Positions 8,947-17,934 of a stretch of 37,268 nt of DNA are shown one piece after another. Under the pieces are notes generated by a model. That model had not been told where the DNA came from and made no database searches. It saw only the letters and a list, made by a program, of their open reading frames with translations. The stretch comes from Clostridia bacterium (GTDB lineage: Bacteria; Bacillota; Sulfobacillia; SLMV01). A program made the translations under genes and the position numbers. Position 1 is the stretch's first letter. The number at the start of each line of letters is the position of its first letter. The stretch covers positions 1 through 37,268 of the forward strand of contig PWSR01000180.1 of assembly GCA_003563985.1 (NCBI GenBank), read 5' to 3'.

Positions 8947-10116
8947 CTATTTCATGAGTCCCTCCAGGATGGCGCGGTAACCGGAAGCGGCCTCCACGAG
9001 TTCCTCGATCTCCAGGTACTCGTCGGGGATGTGCGCGATTTCCTCCCTGGAGGGACCGTATCCGAAGGTGGGAACGCCGGCGCTCCCCGCCCAATGGGCA
9101 GCGTTCGTGCAAAAGGAGTACGTCCCCGTTCCGCGGTACAATCCCCGGCCCTCCAGGGCGACGGTAACCCGAATCAAATCCGGATCATCGATGGGATAGA
9201 TCCAGGCCGGGAAGAAGCGTTCTGCACCCAGGGTGTGCCCCGTCCAGGTTTCCATCTCGGCCCAAACCAGGGCCGCCCGCACATCATCGAGGTGGGCAAT
9301 TTCCCCCGTCAACTCGTTGATGACGCCTTCGCGATCCTCTCCGGGGAGAACGCGGCGATCGTAGGTGGCAGTACACCGGTCCGGGACGACCGATGCACCG
9401 GGGTAGGGCGAAGAGATGATATCCGTCAATTCCAGGATTCCCCGGCCCAGTTCGGGGTGTTCGGGTGGCTGCATGTTCTGCAGGTGCCGAATTGCCTCCG
9501 CCATGGCATACACCGCGTTCCTGCCCTCGGAGGGATTGGAGGAGTGCGCCGAACGCCCGGCGGTGATCAAGGAGATCTCGGCGCGACCACGCCCCCCGCG
9601 ATTCACCTGCAGACCCGTCGACTCCCCGATGATCACCAGGTCGGGATCCACTTTCTCCCCGACGGCCCGCGCCGCCACTCCCTCGAAGGTTTCCTCCGCC
9701 ACCGTGCCCGATACCAACACCTGTCCGGCAAATCCGTCCCGTTCCTCGGCGAATCGAGCCGCCGCCAGCACCATGGCGGCGAGGGCTCCCTTCATGTCGC
9801 TACTGCCCCGTCCATAGATGCGACCACCCATCTCCCGGGCCCCGAAGGGATCCACGGTCCACGAGCCCGGATCGGGCACCTCCACCGTATCCAGGTGAGC
9901 GTCCAGAAGAACGCGGGGCCCGGGGCTCCCCCCGTCGATGCATCCGAGGACGTTGCCCAAAGCATCCACCGCGACATCGTAGCCGAGGTCGCGCATCCGG
10001 TTCGCCAGGAGATCGGCCAGGGCGCCCTCCTCCCCCGTCGGGCTCGGTACCGCGATCAGCTCCCTGCAAAGTTCCACGACCGTTCGTTCGTCGAATTCTC
10101 CTCGCACGACCATCAC
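8947..10116 (-). CDS. M20 family metallopeptidase/deacylase (ArgE/DapE/YgeY-like)
   Basis: LLDAHLDTVEVPDPGSW, YGRGSSDMKGALAAMV, VAEETFEG; GTG start with AAGGAG SD. Confidence 0.85.
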   Translation of the reverse strand: MMVVRGEFDERTVVELCRELIAVPSPTGEEGALADLLANRMRDLGYDVAVDALGNVLGCIDGGSPGPRVLLDAHLDTVEVPDPGSWTVDPFGAREMGGRIYGRGSSDMKGALAAMVLAAARFAEERDGFAGQVLVSGTVAEETFEGVAARAVGEKVDPDLVIIGESTGLQVNRGGRGRAEISLITAGRSAHSSNPSEGRNAVYAMAEAIRHLQNMQPPEHPELGRGILELTDIISSPYPGASVVPDRCTATYDRRVLPGEDREGVINELTGEIAHLDDVRAALVWAEMETWTGHTLGAERFFPAWIYPIDDPDLIRVTVALEGRGLYRGTGTYSFCTNAAHWAGSAGVPTFGYGPSREEIAHIPDEYLEIEELVEAASGYRAILEGLMK

Positions 10117-10257
10117 CTCGATATCTCCTTCCCCCTCCCCGTCGCATTCCCTTCACGGCGCGGTGGGAGGAGTTGGCGGTGGGACCTGAGAAGTTTACCC
10201 GCAGATGGGACGAGAAGAATCTTCAGCTCGGCCGGGCTGGAAGGTTGTGATGGTCCC

Positions 10258-10965
10258 GTGCGGGAACGGGAAATATTCGAAGAACTGGCCCAGGGTGTGG
10301 AACTGGCGGCCCACTCGCTGCACGAAATGCGCAACCGCGTGGCCGCCATCCGGGCGGGAATCCAGCTGGGGATTATGCGCGCCCCCGAGGGCGCCGAGGA
10401 AGAGTTCCTCGAATCCCTCGGCGATGCCCTGGACCAGACGGATCACCTGGATGAGCTGCTATCGTGCATCCTGGAGCCGAAGTTGGATGGATCGCGCCGA
10501 GGGGAACCCGAGACCTACTCCGTCGCTTCCCTGGTGGAGGCGGCCATCGGCCACCTCCGCCCCCGGGCCAGGGGCCGGGGAGTTCGGCTCGAGATCCGCG
10601 CGGAAGGTCGCGTGTGCTTGAGACCGGACCGGGCGCGAACCGTGCGCCAAATCCTCTGCAACCTGGCGGACAACGCGCTGAGGTTCGCGCGCCGGGAGGG
10701 CGGATACGTCCGCATCGCGAGGCAGCCGGCGAGCCCCTCGCTGCTCTCTCTGCGGGTAGAGGACGATGGCCCCGGTATACCCACGGGCTTGAGCGAGAGG
10801 ATATTCGATCCCTACTTCACCACGCGCGAGCGAGGAACCGGCCTCGGTCTTTTCCTGGCCCGACGGCTGGCCACGGAGCACCTCGGGGGGAACCTGGAAC
10901 TGCTTGGGCGTACAGAAGATTTCGGGACGAGCTTCCAGCTCTCCATCCCGATGGATGTCCGCTGA
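10258..10965 (+). CDS. Small cytosolic sensor histidine kinase lacking an N-terminal sensor domain
   Basis: H-box LAAHSLHEMRNRVAAIRAGIQL, N-box QILCNLADNALRFA, G1/F/G2 VEDDGPGIP...IFDPYFTTRERGTGLGLFLARRLA; GTG start proposed (long ORF from 9031 reads antisense through the M20 gene). Confidence 0.85.
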   Translation: MREREIFEELAQGVELAAHSLHEMRNRVAAIRAGIQLGIMRAPEGAEEEFLESLGDALDQTDHLDELLSCILEPKLDGSRRGEPETYSVASLVEAAIGHLRPRARGRGVRLEIRAEGRVCLRPDRARTVRQILCNLADNALRFARREGGYVRIARQPASPSLLSLRVEDDGPGIPTGLSERIFDPYFTTRERGTGLGLFLARRLATEHLGGNLELLGRTEDFGTSFQLSIPMDVR

Positions 10966-10996
10966 GCGCTCGCCCCGATAGATTGGAATCTGAGTG

Positions 10997-11068
10997 TGAC
11001 CCCACCGGGGATTGAACCCGGGTCTCCAGCTTGAAAGGCTGGTGTCTTCACCACTTGACCATGGGGCC
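10997..11068 (-). tRNA. tRNA-Glu (anticodon TTC)
   Basis: Reverse strand GGCCCCATGGTCAAGTGGTGAAGACACCAGCCTTTCAAGCTGGAGACCCGGGTTCAATCCCCGGTGGGGTCA; cloverleaf with acceptor GGCCCCA/TGGGGTC; CCA not encoded. Confidence 0.93.
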
Positions 11069-11078
11069 ATGCGTTATG

Positions 11079-11151
11079 TGGGCCCAGTTGGGTTCGAACC
11101 AACGACCTTGGGTTTATGAGACCCCTGCTCTGACCACTGAGCTATGGGCCC
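11079..11151 (-). tRNA. tRNA with CAT anticodon (elongator Met or Ile2)
   Basis: Reverse strand GGGCCCATAGCTCAGTGGTCAGAGCAGGGGTCTCATAAACCCAAGGTCGTTGGTTCGAACCCAACTGGGCCCA; anticodon loop CTCATAA; CCA not encoded. Confidence 0.92.
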
Positions 11152-11178
11152 GACTAGGCCTCTACATCATCGAAAAAT

Positions 11179-11253
11179 TGGCTCCACGGGTAGGACTCGA
11201 ACCTACAACCCTCCGGTTAACAGCCGGACGCTCTGCCATTGAGCTACCGTGGA
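11179..11253 (-). tRNA. tRNA-Asn (anticodon GTT), CCA encoded
   Basis: Reverse strand TCCACGGTAGCTCAATGGCAGAGCGTCCGGCTGTTAACCGGAGGGTTGTAGGTTCGAGTCCTACCCGTGGAGCCA. Confidence 0.95.
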
Positions 11254-11281
11254 GCGTCAATATCTTCGACGAGCACAGACC

Positions 11282-11310
11282 ATTATAGAATCAGCCCTGC
11301 CGGGCGTCAA
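11282..11310 (-). promoter_or_regulatory. Sigma-A promoter for the tRNA-Asn/CAT/Glu operon
   Basis: Minus strand TTGACG-N17-TATAAT (-35 at 11305-11310, -10 at 11282-11287); -10 lies about 28 nt upstream of the tRNA-Asn 5' end. Confidence 0.88.
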
Positions 11311-11313
11311 CCC

Positions 11314-12447
<1,134 letters not shown>

Positions 12448-12453
12448 AGACCA

Positions 12454-14289
12454 TCACTCCCGCTGCCCGCGACTACTTCTCCAAGATTCTCCAGAACCCT
12501 TCAATTGCGTCAAAAGGGCGGCCTGTTCTCTGAGAAGCTCCACCGGTATCGTTTCGCCCCGCCGCTGAATCTCGCCCATGTCTCTTTGCAATTCCTCCAG
12601 TTTACGCTCCGCCGCCCGTCTCTTCAAGAGGATCGAGCAATCCTCGAACATGCGCTCCTCGCGTTCCGGCACATCGTCCTCCATGATCAATCGAGCCAGT
12701 TCCGCCTTTTCCGCGTCGCCGGCCTCCGCGATCAGCGCCCTGGCCAATCGATGCGGATCCGTCTCCTCGCCCTCGAGGATTTGCTCCGCCAGGGTGCGAT
12801 AGAGACGGCTCTGGAAATCCTTGACCTCCAGGAATTCGCGACCCCGCCGGAGATACTCGGACCCCCGCAGCATCGCGGCGATCAGTACGCGTTCCGCCCG
12901 GACCTGCCCGGTACCCACGTCCTCGTCGACGTCGCGGTCGGGGCGTTCCTCCGCACCGCTGGTATCTTCGGTCCGGCGATCCCGCGCCAGGGATCGGAAG
13001 GCCTTCCGAAGCCCCGTTCGCACTGCTTCCTCGGGGACGCGCACGTCCTCGGCGATCCGCCGTATCTGATCGCTTCGGACCACGGGATCCTCCTCCGCCG
13101 CCACCACCTCGGCCATGGCCGCCACCGCGTCGGACTTCCCGCGGGCGCGACTCAAATCGACGGCGGCCTTGGCGCGATCCCAGGCGAACTCGAAGAAATC
13201 CACTGCCCCCTCTATGGCACGTTGAAAGGCCGGGGCACCCTCTTCCCGGGCCAATACGTCCGCCGGATCCTCCCCGGCGGGTAGGCGAACCACCCGCAGG
13301 TCCACGCCGCTGCCCGCGAAACTCCGAAAACTTTGCAACGCCGCCCGGGCTCCGGCCTCATCCGCATCAAAAGCGGCCAGGGCATTCCGGGTGTACCGGG
13401 ACAACGTGCGGGCCTGGTTGGGGGTCACTGCCGTTCCCATGGCGGCTACGGCCTCCCGCCAATCTTGTCCAGCGCAAGCGAGAACGTCCATGTAGCCTTC
13501 GACAATGACGACTCTATCCCTCCGTCGAATGGCATCGCGGGCCACATCCAGCCCATACCACACGTCTCCCTTACTAAAGATCGGGTTTTCGGGCGAATTC
13601 AGGTACTTCGGCCCCTCGGCGTCCAACGCTCGCCCGCCGAAGGCGATGACCCGTCCTCGAACGTCCGATATGGGAAACACCAGTCGGTCGCGCAATAGAT
13701 CAAAATAGTGCCCGGCCTCGGCGCGCTTCACCAATCCCAACACCTCGGCGGCCCGAAGGTTCAAACCCTTCCTCTTGAGCGAATCGGCCAGGGATGACCA
13801 TCCGGCTCGCGCGTAACCCAGTCGATACCGTTCCCACAATTCCGGCTGGACACCCCGGGATTCCAGGTACTCTCGCGCCCCCGAACCCGCCTCGTGGGAT
13901 AGGTTTTCCTCAAAATGGGTCGCCGCAAACTCCGCCACCCCGAGGAGGTATTCCCGCGCCCGCTGGGCCCGCGAGACTTCGGGAGAGGACGGGCCCTCAC
14001 CGGGCAACTGGACACCGGCCCGATCCGCCAGGTGACGTAACGCCTCGGGGAAGCTGAGCCCCTCGATCATCATGACGAAGGTAAAGACATCCCCGCCGGC
14101 CTGGCACCCAAAGCAGTAGAACAACTGGCGGTCGGGAGACACCGAAAAAGACGGTGTCCTCTCCTCGTGGAAGGGGCATAACCCCATGAGGTTCGAACCC
14201 TTCCTCTTGAGGGTGATGTATTCGGAGACGATTTCTGTCAAATCGCTCAACTCTCGGACCCGATCTACGGCTTCGTCATCGGCCACCAC
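12454..14289 (-). CDS. dnaG: DNA primase
   Basis: Zinc motif CPFHEERTPSFSVSPDRQLFYCFGCQAGGDVF, toprim VIVEGYMDVLAC...AFDADEAG; GTG start near 14289 preferred over 14346. Confidence 0.95.
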   Translation of the reverse strand: MVADDEAVDRVRELSDLTEIVSEYITLKRKGSNLMGLCPFHEERTPSFSVSPDRQLFYCFGCQAGGDVFTFVMMIEGLSFPEALRHLADRAGVQLPGEGPSSPEVSRAQRAREYLLGVAEFAATHFEENLSHEAGSGAREYLESRGVQPELWERYRLGYARAGWSSLADSLKRKGLNLRAAEVLGLVKRAEAGHYFDLLRDRLVFPISDVRGRVIAFGGRALDAEGPKYLNSPENPIFSKGDVWYGLDVARDAIRRRDRVVIVEGYMDVLACAGQDWREAVAAMGTAVTPNQARTLSRYTRNALAAFDADEAGARAALQSFRSFAGSGVDLRVVRLPAGEDPADVLAREEGAPAFQRAIEGAVDFFEFAWDRAKAAVDLSRARGKSDAVAAMAEVVAAEEDPVVRSDQIRRIAEDVRVPEEAVRTGLRKAFRSLARDRRTEDTSGAEERPDRDVDEDVGTGQVRAERVLIAAMLRGSEYLRRGREFLEVKDFQSRLYRTLAEQILEGEETDPHRLARALIAEAGDAEKAELARLIMEDDVPEREERMFEDCSILLKRRAAERKLEELQRDMGEIQRRGETIPVELLREQAALLTQLKGSGESWRSSRGQRE

Positions 14290-14444
14290 TGACACCCCCC
14301 TCGCAGGTATTGATGTGCAAAGGACCAAGAAAAACTGGGGCCGCATCGCCCCAGCTTTCGACCACCTCGACTATCGTTCGCCTCCGGGGACCCCATCTCC
14401 TGCCCCGATTCGGGCGAGGGGTCCCCGGGGACGCAGCCATCTCT

Positions 14445-17105
14445 TTACATTTCCCGCGACTCCCCCCGGGATTTGAGGGCCGACCGGGCCGCGGCCAATC
14501 GAGCGATGGGAATCCGGTACGGCGAACAGCTGACGTAATCCATCCCGGCCCGGTGGCAGAAGTCGATGGATCGCGGGTCGCCGCCGTGTTCGCCGCAGAT
14601 GCCGATCTTCAGGCCCTCCCGTTCCGCCCGGCCTCCGTCGATACCGGTCCGGATCAGGCTGCCCACCCCGACCTCGTCCAATACCGCGAAGGGGTTCTCG
14701 TCGAGGATCCCTTCGGTCAGGTAGAAGTGCATGAACTTGGCCTCTGCATCGTCCCGACTGAAGCCGAATACGGTCTGCGTCAAGTCGTTGGTGCCGAAGG
14801 AGAAAAACTCCGCCTCGGCGGCGATTTCGCCGGCGGTGACGCAGGCCCTCGGGACCTCGATCATGGTGCCCACGAGATGGGGGCCGACGCCTCCGATCTC
14901 CTCGGCCACCTCCCGGACCATGCGCGCCAATTCCCGGAATTCCCTGACGTCGCTGACCAGGGGAATCATGATCTCCGGGAAGATCTCGATGCCCTCGGAG
15001 CGAACCGATTCCATGGCCTCGAAGATGGCGCGGACCTGCATCCGGTAGATCTCCGGGCGGGTCAACCCGAGGCGACATCCCCGCAAGCCCAGCATCGGGT
15101 TCATCTCCTGCAGCGACAGGGCCCGGCTGTAGAGTTCCTCTTTCACCGCCATCTCGGCCCACCCGGCACCGGCCGCCCGCAGGGCGCGCAGCTCATCCCG
15201 CAGCTCGTCGATGTCGGGGAGGAACTCGTGCAGGGGCGGATCCAGGAGGCGGATGGTCACCGGGAGGCCGGCCATGGTCCGGAACAGTTCCACGAAATCG
15301 GATCGCTGCAGGGGCAGGATGGCCTCGAGGGCGCGGGTTCCTTCCTCGGTGGAATTCGCCATGATCATCGCCTGGACGGCCTCCAACCTGGATGGTTCCA
15401 TGAACATGTGCTCCGTGCGACACAGGCCGATCCCCTCGGCGCCGAAGTCCCGGGCGACGGCGGCATCCTCCGGGGTGTCGGCATTGGCCCGCACACCCAG
15501 GGTACGCACGTCGTCGGCCCAGTCGAGGAAGGTGCGGAAATGACGGGTCAGTACCGGTTCGATCAGATCCATCTCACCGCGGAATACTGACCCCGAGGTA
15601 CCGTCTATGGTCAGGAGGTCTCCCTCCTGGATCTGCTGCGAACCGACCGTCGCCTTCCGGTTCTCCAGATCGATGCGGAGTTCCCCGCAGCCCACCACGC
15701 AGGGTTTGCCCATCCCCCGGGCCACGATGGCGGCGTGACACGTCATTCCACCCCGGCTGGTCAGGATGCCCTGGGCACCCACGATGCCGTGGATGTCGTC
15801 GGGCGTCGTCTCCGGCCTCACGAGGATAACCCGCTCCCCGGCGGAACCCGATCGCTCGGCGTCATCGGCGCTGAATACGACCTTGCCGCTGGCCGCACCG
15901 GGGGAGGCGGGCAACCCGCGGGCCATGGCATCCAGCTCCCCGGACAGATCGATACTCGGATGCAATAGCACCGATAGGTCCTCGGGATCCACCCGCAAAA
16001 GGGCCTCCTCCCGGGATATGACACCCTCCTCGACCATATCGTGGGCGATTCTCACCGCGGCGGCGGGGGTGCGCTTCGCACCGCGGGTTTGCAGCAGGAA
16101 GAGTTCCCCTTCCTCGATGGTGAACTCGATATCCTGCACGTCGGCGTAGTGGACTTCCAGGTTGCGCGCGACCCGTTCGAGATCGCGATACACTTCGGGC
16201 ATCGTATCCCGCATCTCCTCCACCGGCCGCGGCGTGCGAATGCCCGCCACGACGTCCTCGCCCTGGGCGTTCTGGAGGTACTCCCCGTACAATGTCGCCT
16301 CACCGGTGGCCGGATCGCGGGTGAACACCACGCCCGTACCACCTCCCGAGCCCAGGTTCCCGAAGACCATGGACTGGACGTTGACGGCCGTGCCCAGTGC
16401 GTCGGAGATCCCGTGGTGCCGTCGGTATACCACGGCCCGGGGATTGTCCCAGGACTTGAATACCGCCTCCACGGCCCCCAGCAACTGCTCCCAGGGATCC
16501 TCGGGGAAACCGCGGCCCATGCGCTTCCGGTACATCGCCAGGTAGGAGTCGATGACCTGGCGCAGCTCGCCGACGCCCAGTTCGTAGTCGGAGGCTACCC
16601 CCACTCCGTCTCGCACGGATCCCAGGATGCGTTCGAAGTCCCCGACCGGGATTCCCGATACCACGTTCCCGTACATCTGTATGAAGCGGCGAAGGCAATC
16701 CAGGGCGAACCGTTCGTCACCGCTCTCGGCGGCGAGGCCCGCCACCGTATTCGAATTCAATCCCAGGTTCAAGATGGTATCCATCATCCCCGGCATCGAT
16801 ACCGGGGCACCCGACCGAACGGATACGAGGAGCGGTCGTTCCGGGGATCCGAAGGATCGACCCCGGGCCGTCTCCAGCGACTCCATCGCTTCGCGGATCT
16901 CGCCCACCAGTGATTCGGGGATGCGCCCGGCTCGACGATACTCCATCGAGGCTTCGGTGCTGATGGTGAAGCCCGGGGGGACGGGTAGACCCATCCGGGT
17001 CATCTCCGCCAAGTTGGCCCCCTTACCCCCGAGGAGTTCCCGCATATCCCGGGTGCCTTCCTCGAAGCGGTAGACGTATTGGCTGCGGCCCGTATCCTCA
17101 CCCAC
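14445..17105 (-). CDS. ppdK: Pyruvate, phosphate dikinase
   Basis: GGKGANLAEMTRMGLPVPPGF, GMMDTILNLGLN, phospho-His region TSRGGMTCHAAIVARGMGKPCVVG, C-terminal GICGEHGGDPRSI. Confidence 0.97.
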   Translation of the reverse strand: MGEDTGRSQYVYRFEEGTRDMRELLGGKGANLAEMTRMGLPVPPGFTISTEASMEYRRAGRIPESLVGEIREAMESLETARGRSFGSPERPLLVSVRSGAPVSMPGMMDTILNLGLNSNTVAGLAAESGDERFALDCLRRFIQMYGNVVSGIPVGDFERILGSVRDGVGVASDYELGVGELRQVIDSYLAMYRKRMGRGFPEDPWEQLLGAVEAVFKSWDNPRAVVYRRHHGISDALGTAVNVQSMVFGNLGSGGGTGVVFTRDPATGEATLYGEYLQNAQGEDVVAGIRTPRPVEEMRDTMPEVYRDLERVARNLEVHYADVQDIEFTIEEGELFLLQTRGAKRTPAAAVRIAHDMVEEGVISREEALLRVDPEDLSVLLHPSIDLSGELDAMARGLPASPGAASGKVVFSADDAERSGSAGERVILVRPETTPDDIHGIVGAQGILTSRGGMTCHAAIVARGMGKPCVVGCGELRIDLENRKATVGSQQIQEGDLLTIDGTSGSVFRGEMDLIEPVLTRHFRTFLDWADDVRTLGVRANADTPEDAAVARDFGAEGIGLCRTEHMFMEPSRLEAVQAMIMANSTEEGTRALEAILPLQRSDFVELFRTMAGLPVTIRLLDPPLHEFLPDIDELRDELRALRAAGAGWAEMAVKEELYSRALSLQEMNPMLGLRGCRLGLTRPEIYRMQVRAIFEAMESVRSEGIEIFPEIMIPLVSDVREFRELARMVREVAEEIGGVGPHLVGTMIEVPRACVTAGEIAAEAEFFSFGTNDLTQTVFGFSRDDAEAKFMHFYLTEGILDENPFAVLDEVGVGSLIRTGIDGGRAEREGLKIGICGEHGGDPRSIDFCHRAGMDYVSCSPYRIPIARLAAARSALKSRGESREM

Positions 17106-17934
17106 GACTCCACTCTCCCTTCCGCATCATCTCCAAGACGGTGGTGGCCGTCTCCTCGACGGCTTTGTGCGTCACATCGATTACCGGGCATTCCAGTTCG
17201 TCGAAAATACTTCGCGCGTAGCCGAGTTCCTGCCGTATGCGCCGCAGGTCATCGTACGTGGAATTGGCGTTCAACCCGAGGCGCCGGATCCGCTCCCGCC
17301 GGATATCCTGCAGTTGCTCTGCGGATATGGTGAGACCGATGATGCGGTTTCGCACCAGGTACAGTTCCCGGGGCGGGGCGATCTCGGGGGTCAGGGGATA
17401 GTTGGCGGCGCGCTTTTCGCGGTGGGCCAGGTACATGCATACCGGGGTCTTCGAGGTCCGGGAAACGCCGACCAACACCACGTCGGACATCAGGAATCCC
17501 CGGGGGTCCTTACCATCGTCGTACTTCACCGCAAACTCCACCGCGGCCACCCTCCGGAAGTACTGCTCGTCCATTCGATGGACGATGCCCGGTTCCTGGC
17601 GCGGCTTCTTGCCCAGGAGCTTCTCCATGGCATCCATCGTGGGACCCATGAGGTCCACGGTGGCGATACCGGCCTCGCGACAGGACGTCTCCATGTGGTA
17701 TCGAATCTCGGGGACCACCAGCGTGTAGACCACCAGCCCCCCTCCCTCGCGGGTGACCTGGCGGATGGCTTCCTCCACGCGCTCCGGGGAGTTGACGAAG
17801 GGAATGCGACGGATCACCCCCGGGTCGGAGTTGGCCTGGAATTGGCTCATGGCGGCCCGGGCCACCGACTCCGCGGTATCACCGACGGAATCCGATACTA
17901 CGTAAACGTATCCCAGGTGTTCCACTTCTGACAT
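17098..17934 (-). CDS. Pyruvate,phosphate dikinase / PEP synthase regulatory protein (DUF299, YqfL/PpsR family)
   Basis: VYVVSDSVGDTAESVARAAMSQF, DVVLVGVSRTSKTPVCMYLAHR; directly upstream of ppdK with 8-nt overlap. Confidence 0.93.
   Translation of the reverse strand: MSEVEHLGYVYVVSDSVGDTAESVARAAMSQFQANSDPGVIRRIPFVNSPERVEEAIRQVTREGGGLVVYTLVVPEIRYHMETSCREAGIATVDLMGPTMDAMEKLLGKKPRQEPGIVHRMDEQYFRRVAAVEFAVKYDDGKDPRGFLMSDVVLVGVSRTSKTPVCMYLAHREKRAANYPLTPEIAPPRELYLVRNRIIGLTISAEQLQDIRRERIRRLGLNANSTYDDLRRIRQELGYARSIFDELECPVIDVTHKAVEETATTVLEMMRKGEWSRG

Noticed and set aside
8947-10116. Selenium-metabolism (YgeY) system
   Set aside because: The M20 protein has some YgeY resemblance, but no selenium-related neighbours are present, so only a generic M20 call is justified.
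9031-10257. N-terminal 409 aa of the ORF ending in the histidine kinase
   Set aside because: It reads antisense through the M20 peptidase gene; the kinase homology starts at about 10258.
14310-15590. 426-aa plus-strand ORF opposite ppdK (also 213-878, 990-1799, 3542-4813, 16041-16913, 17167-17931, 26729-27748, 31191-32489, 32459-33850)
   Set aside because: All are antisense shadow ORFs over recognised genes with no recognisable domain.
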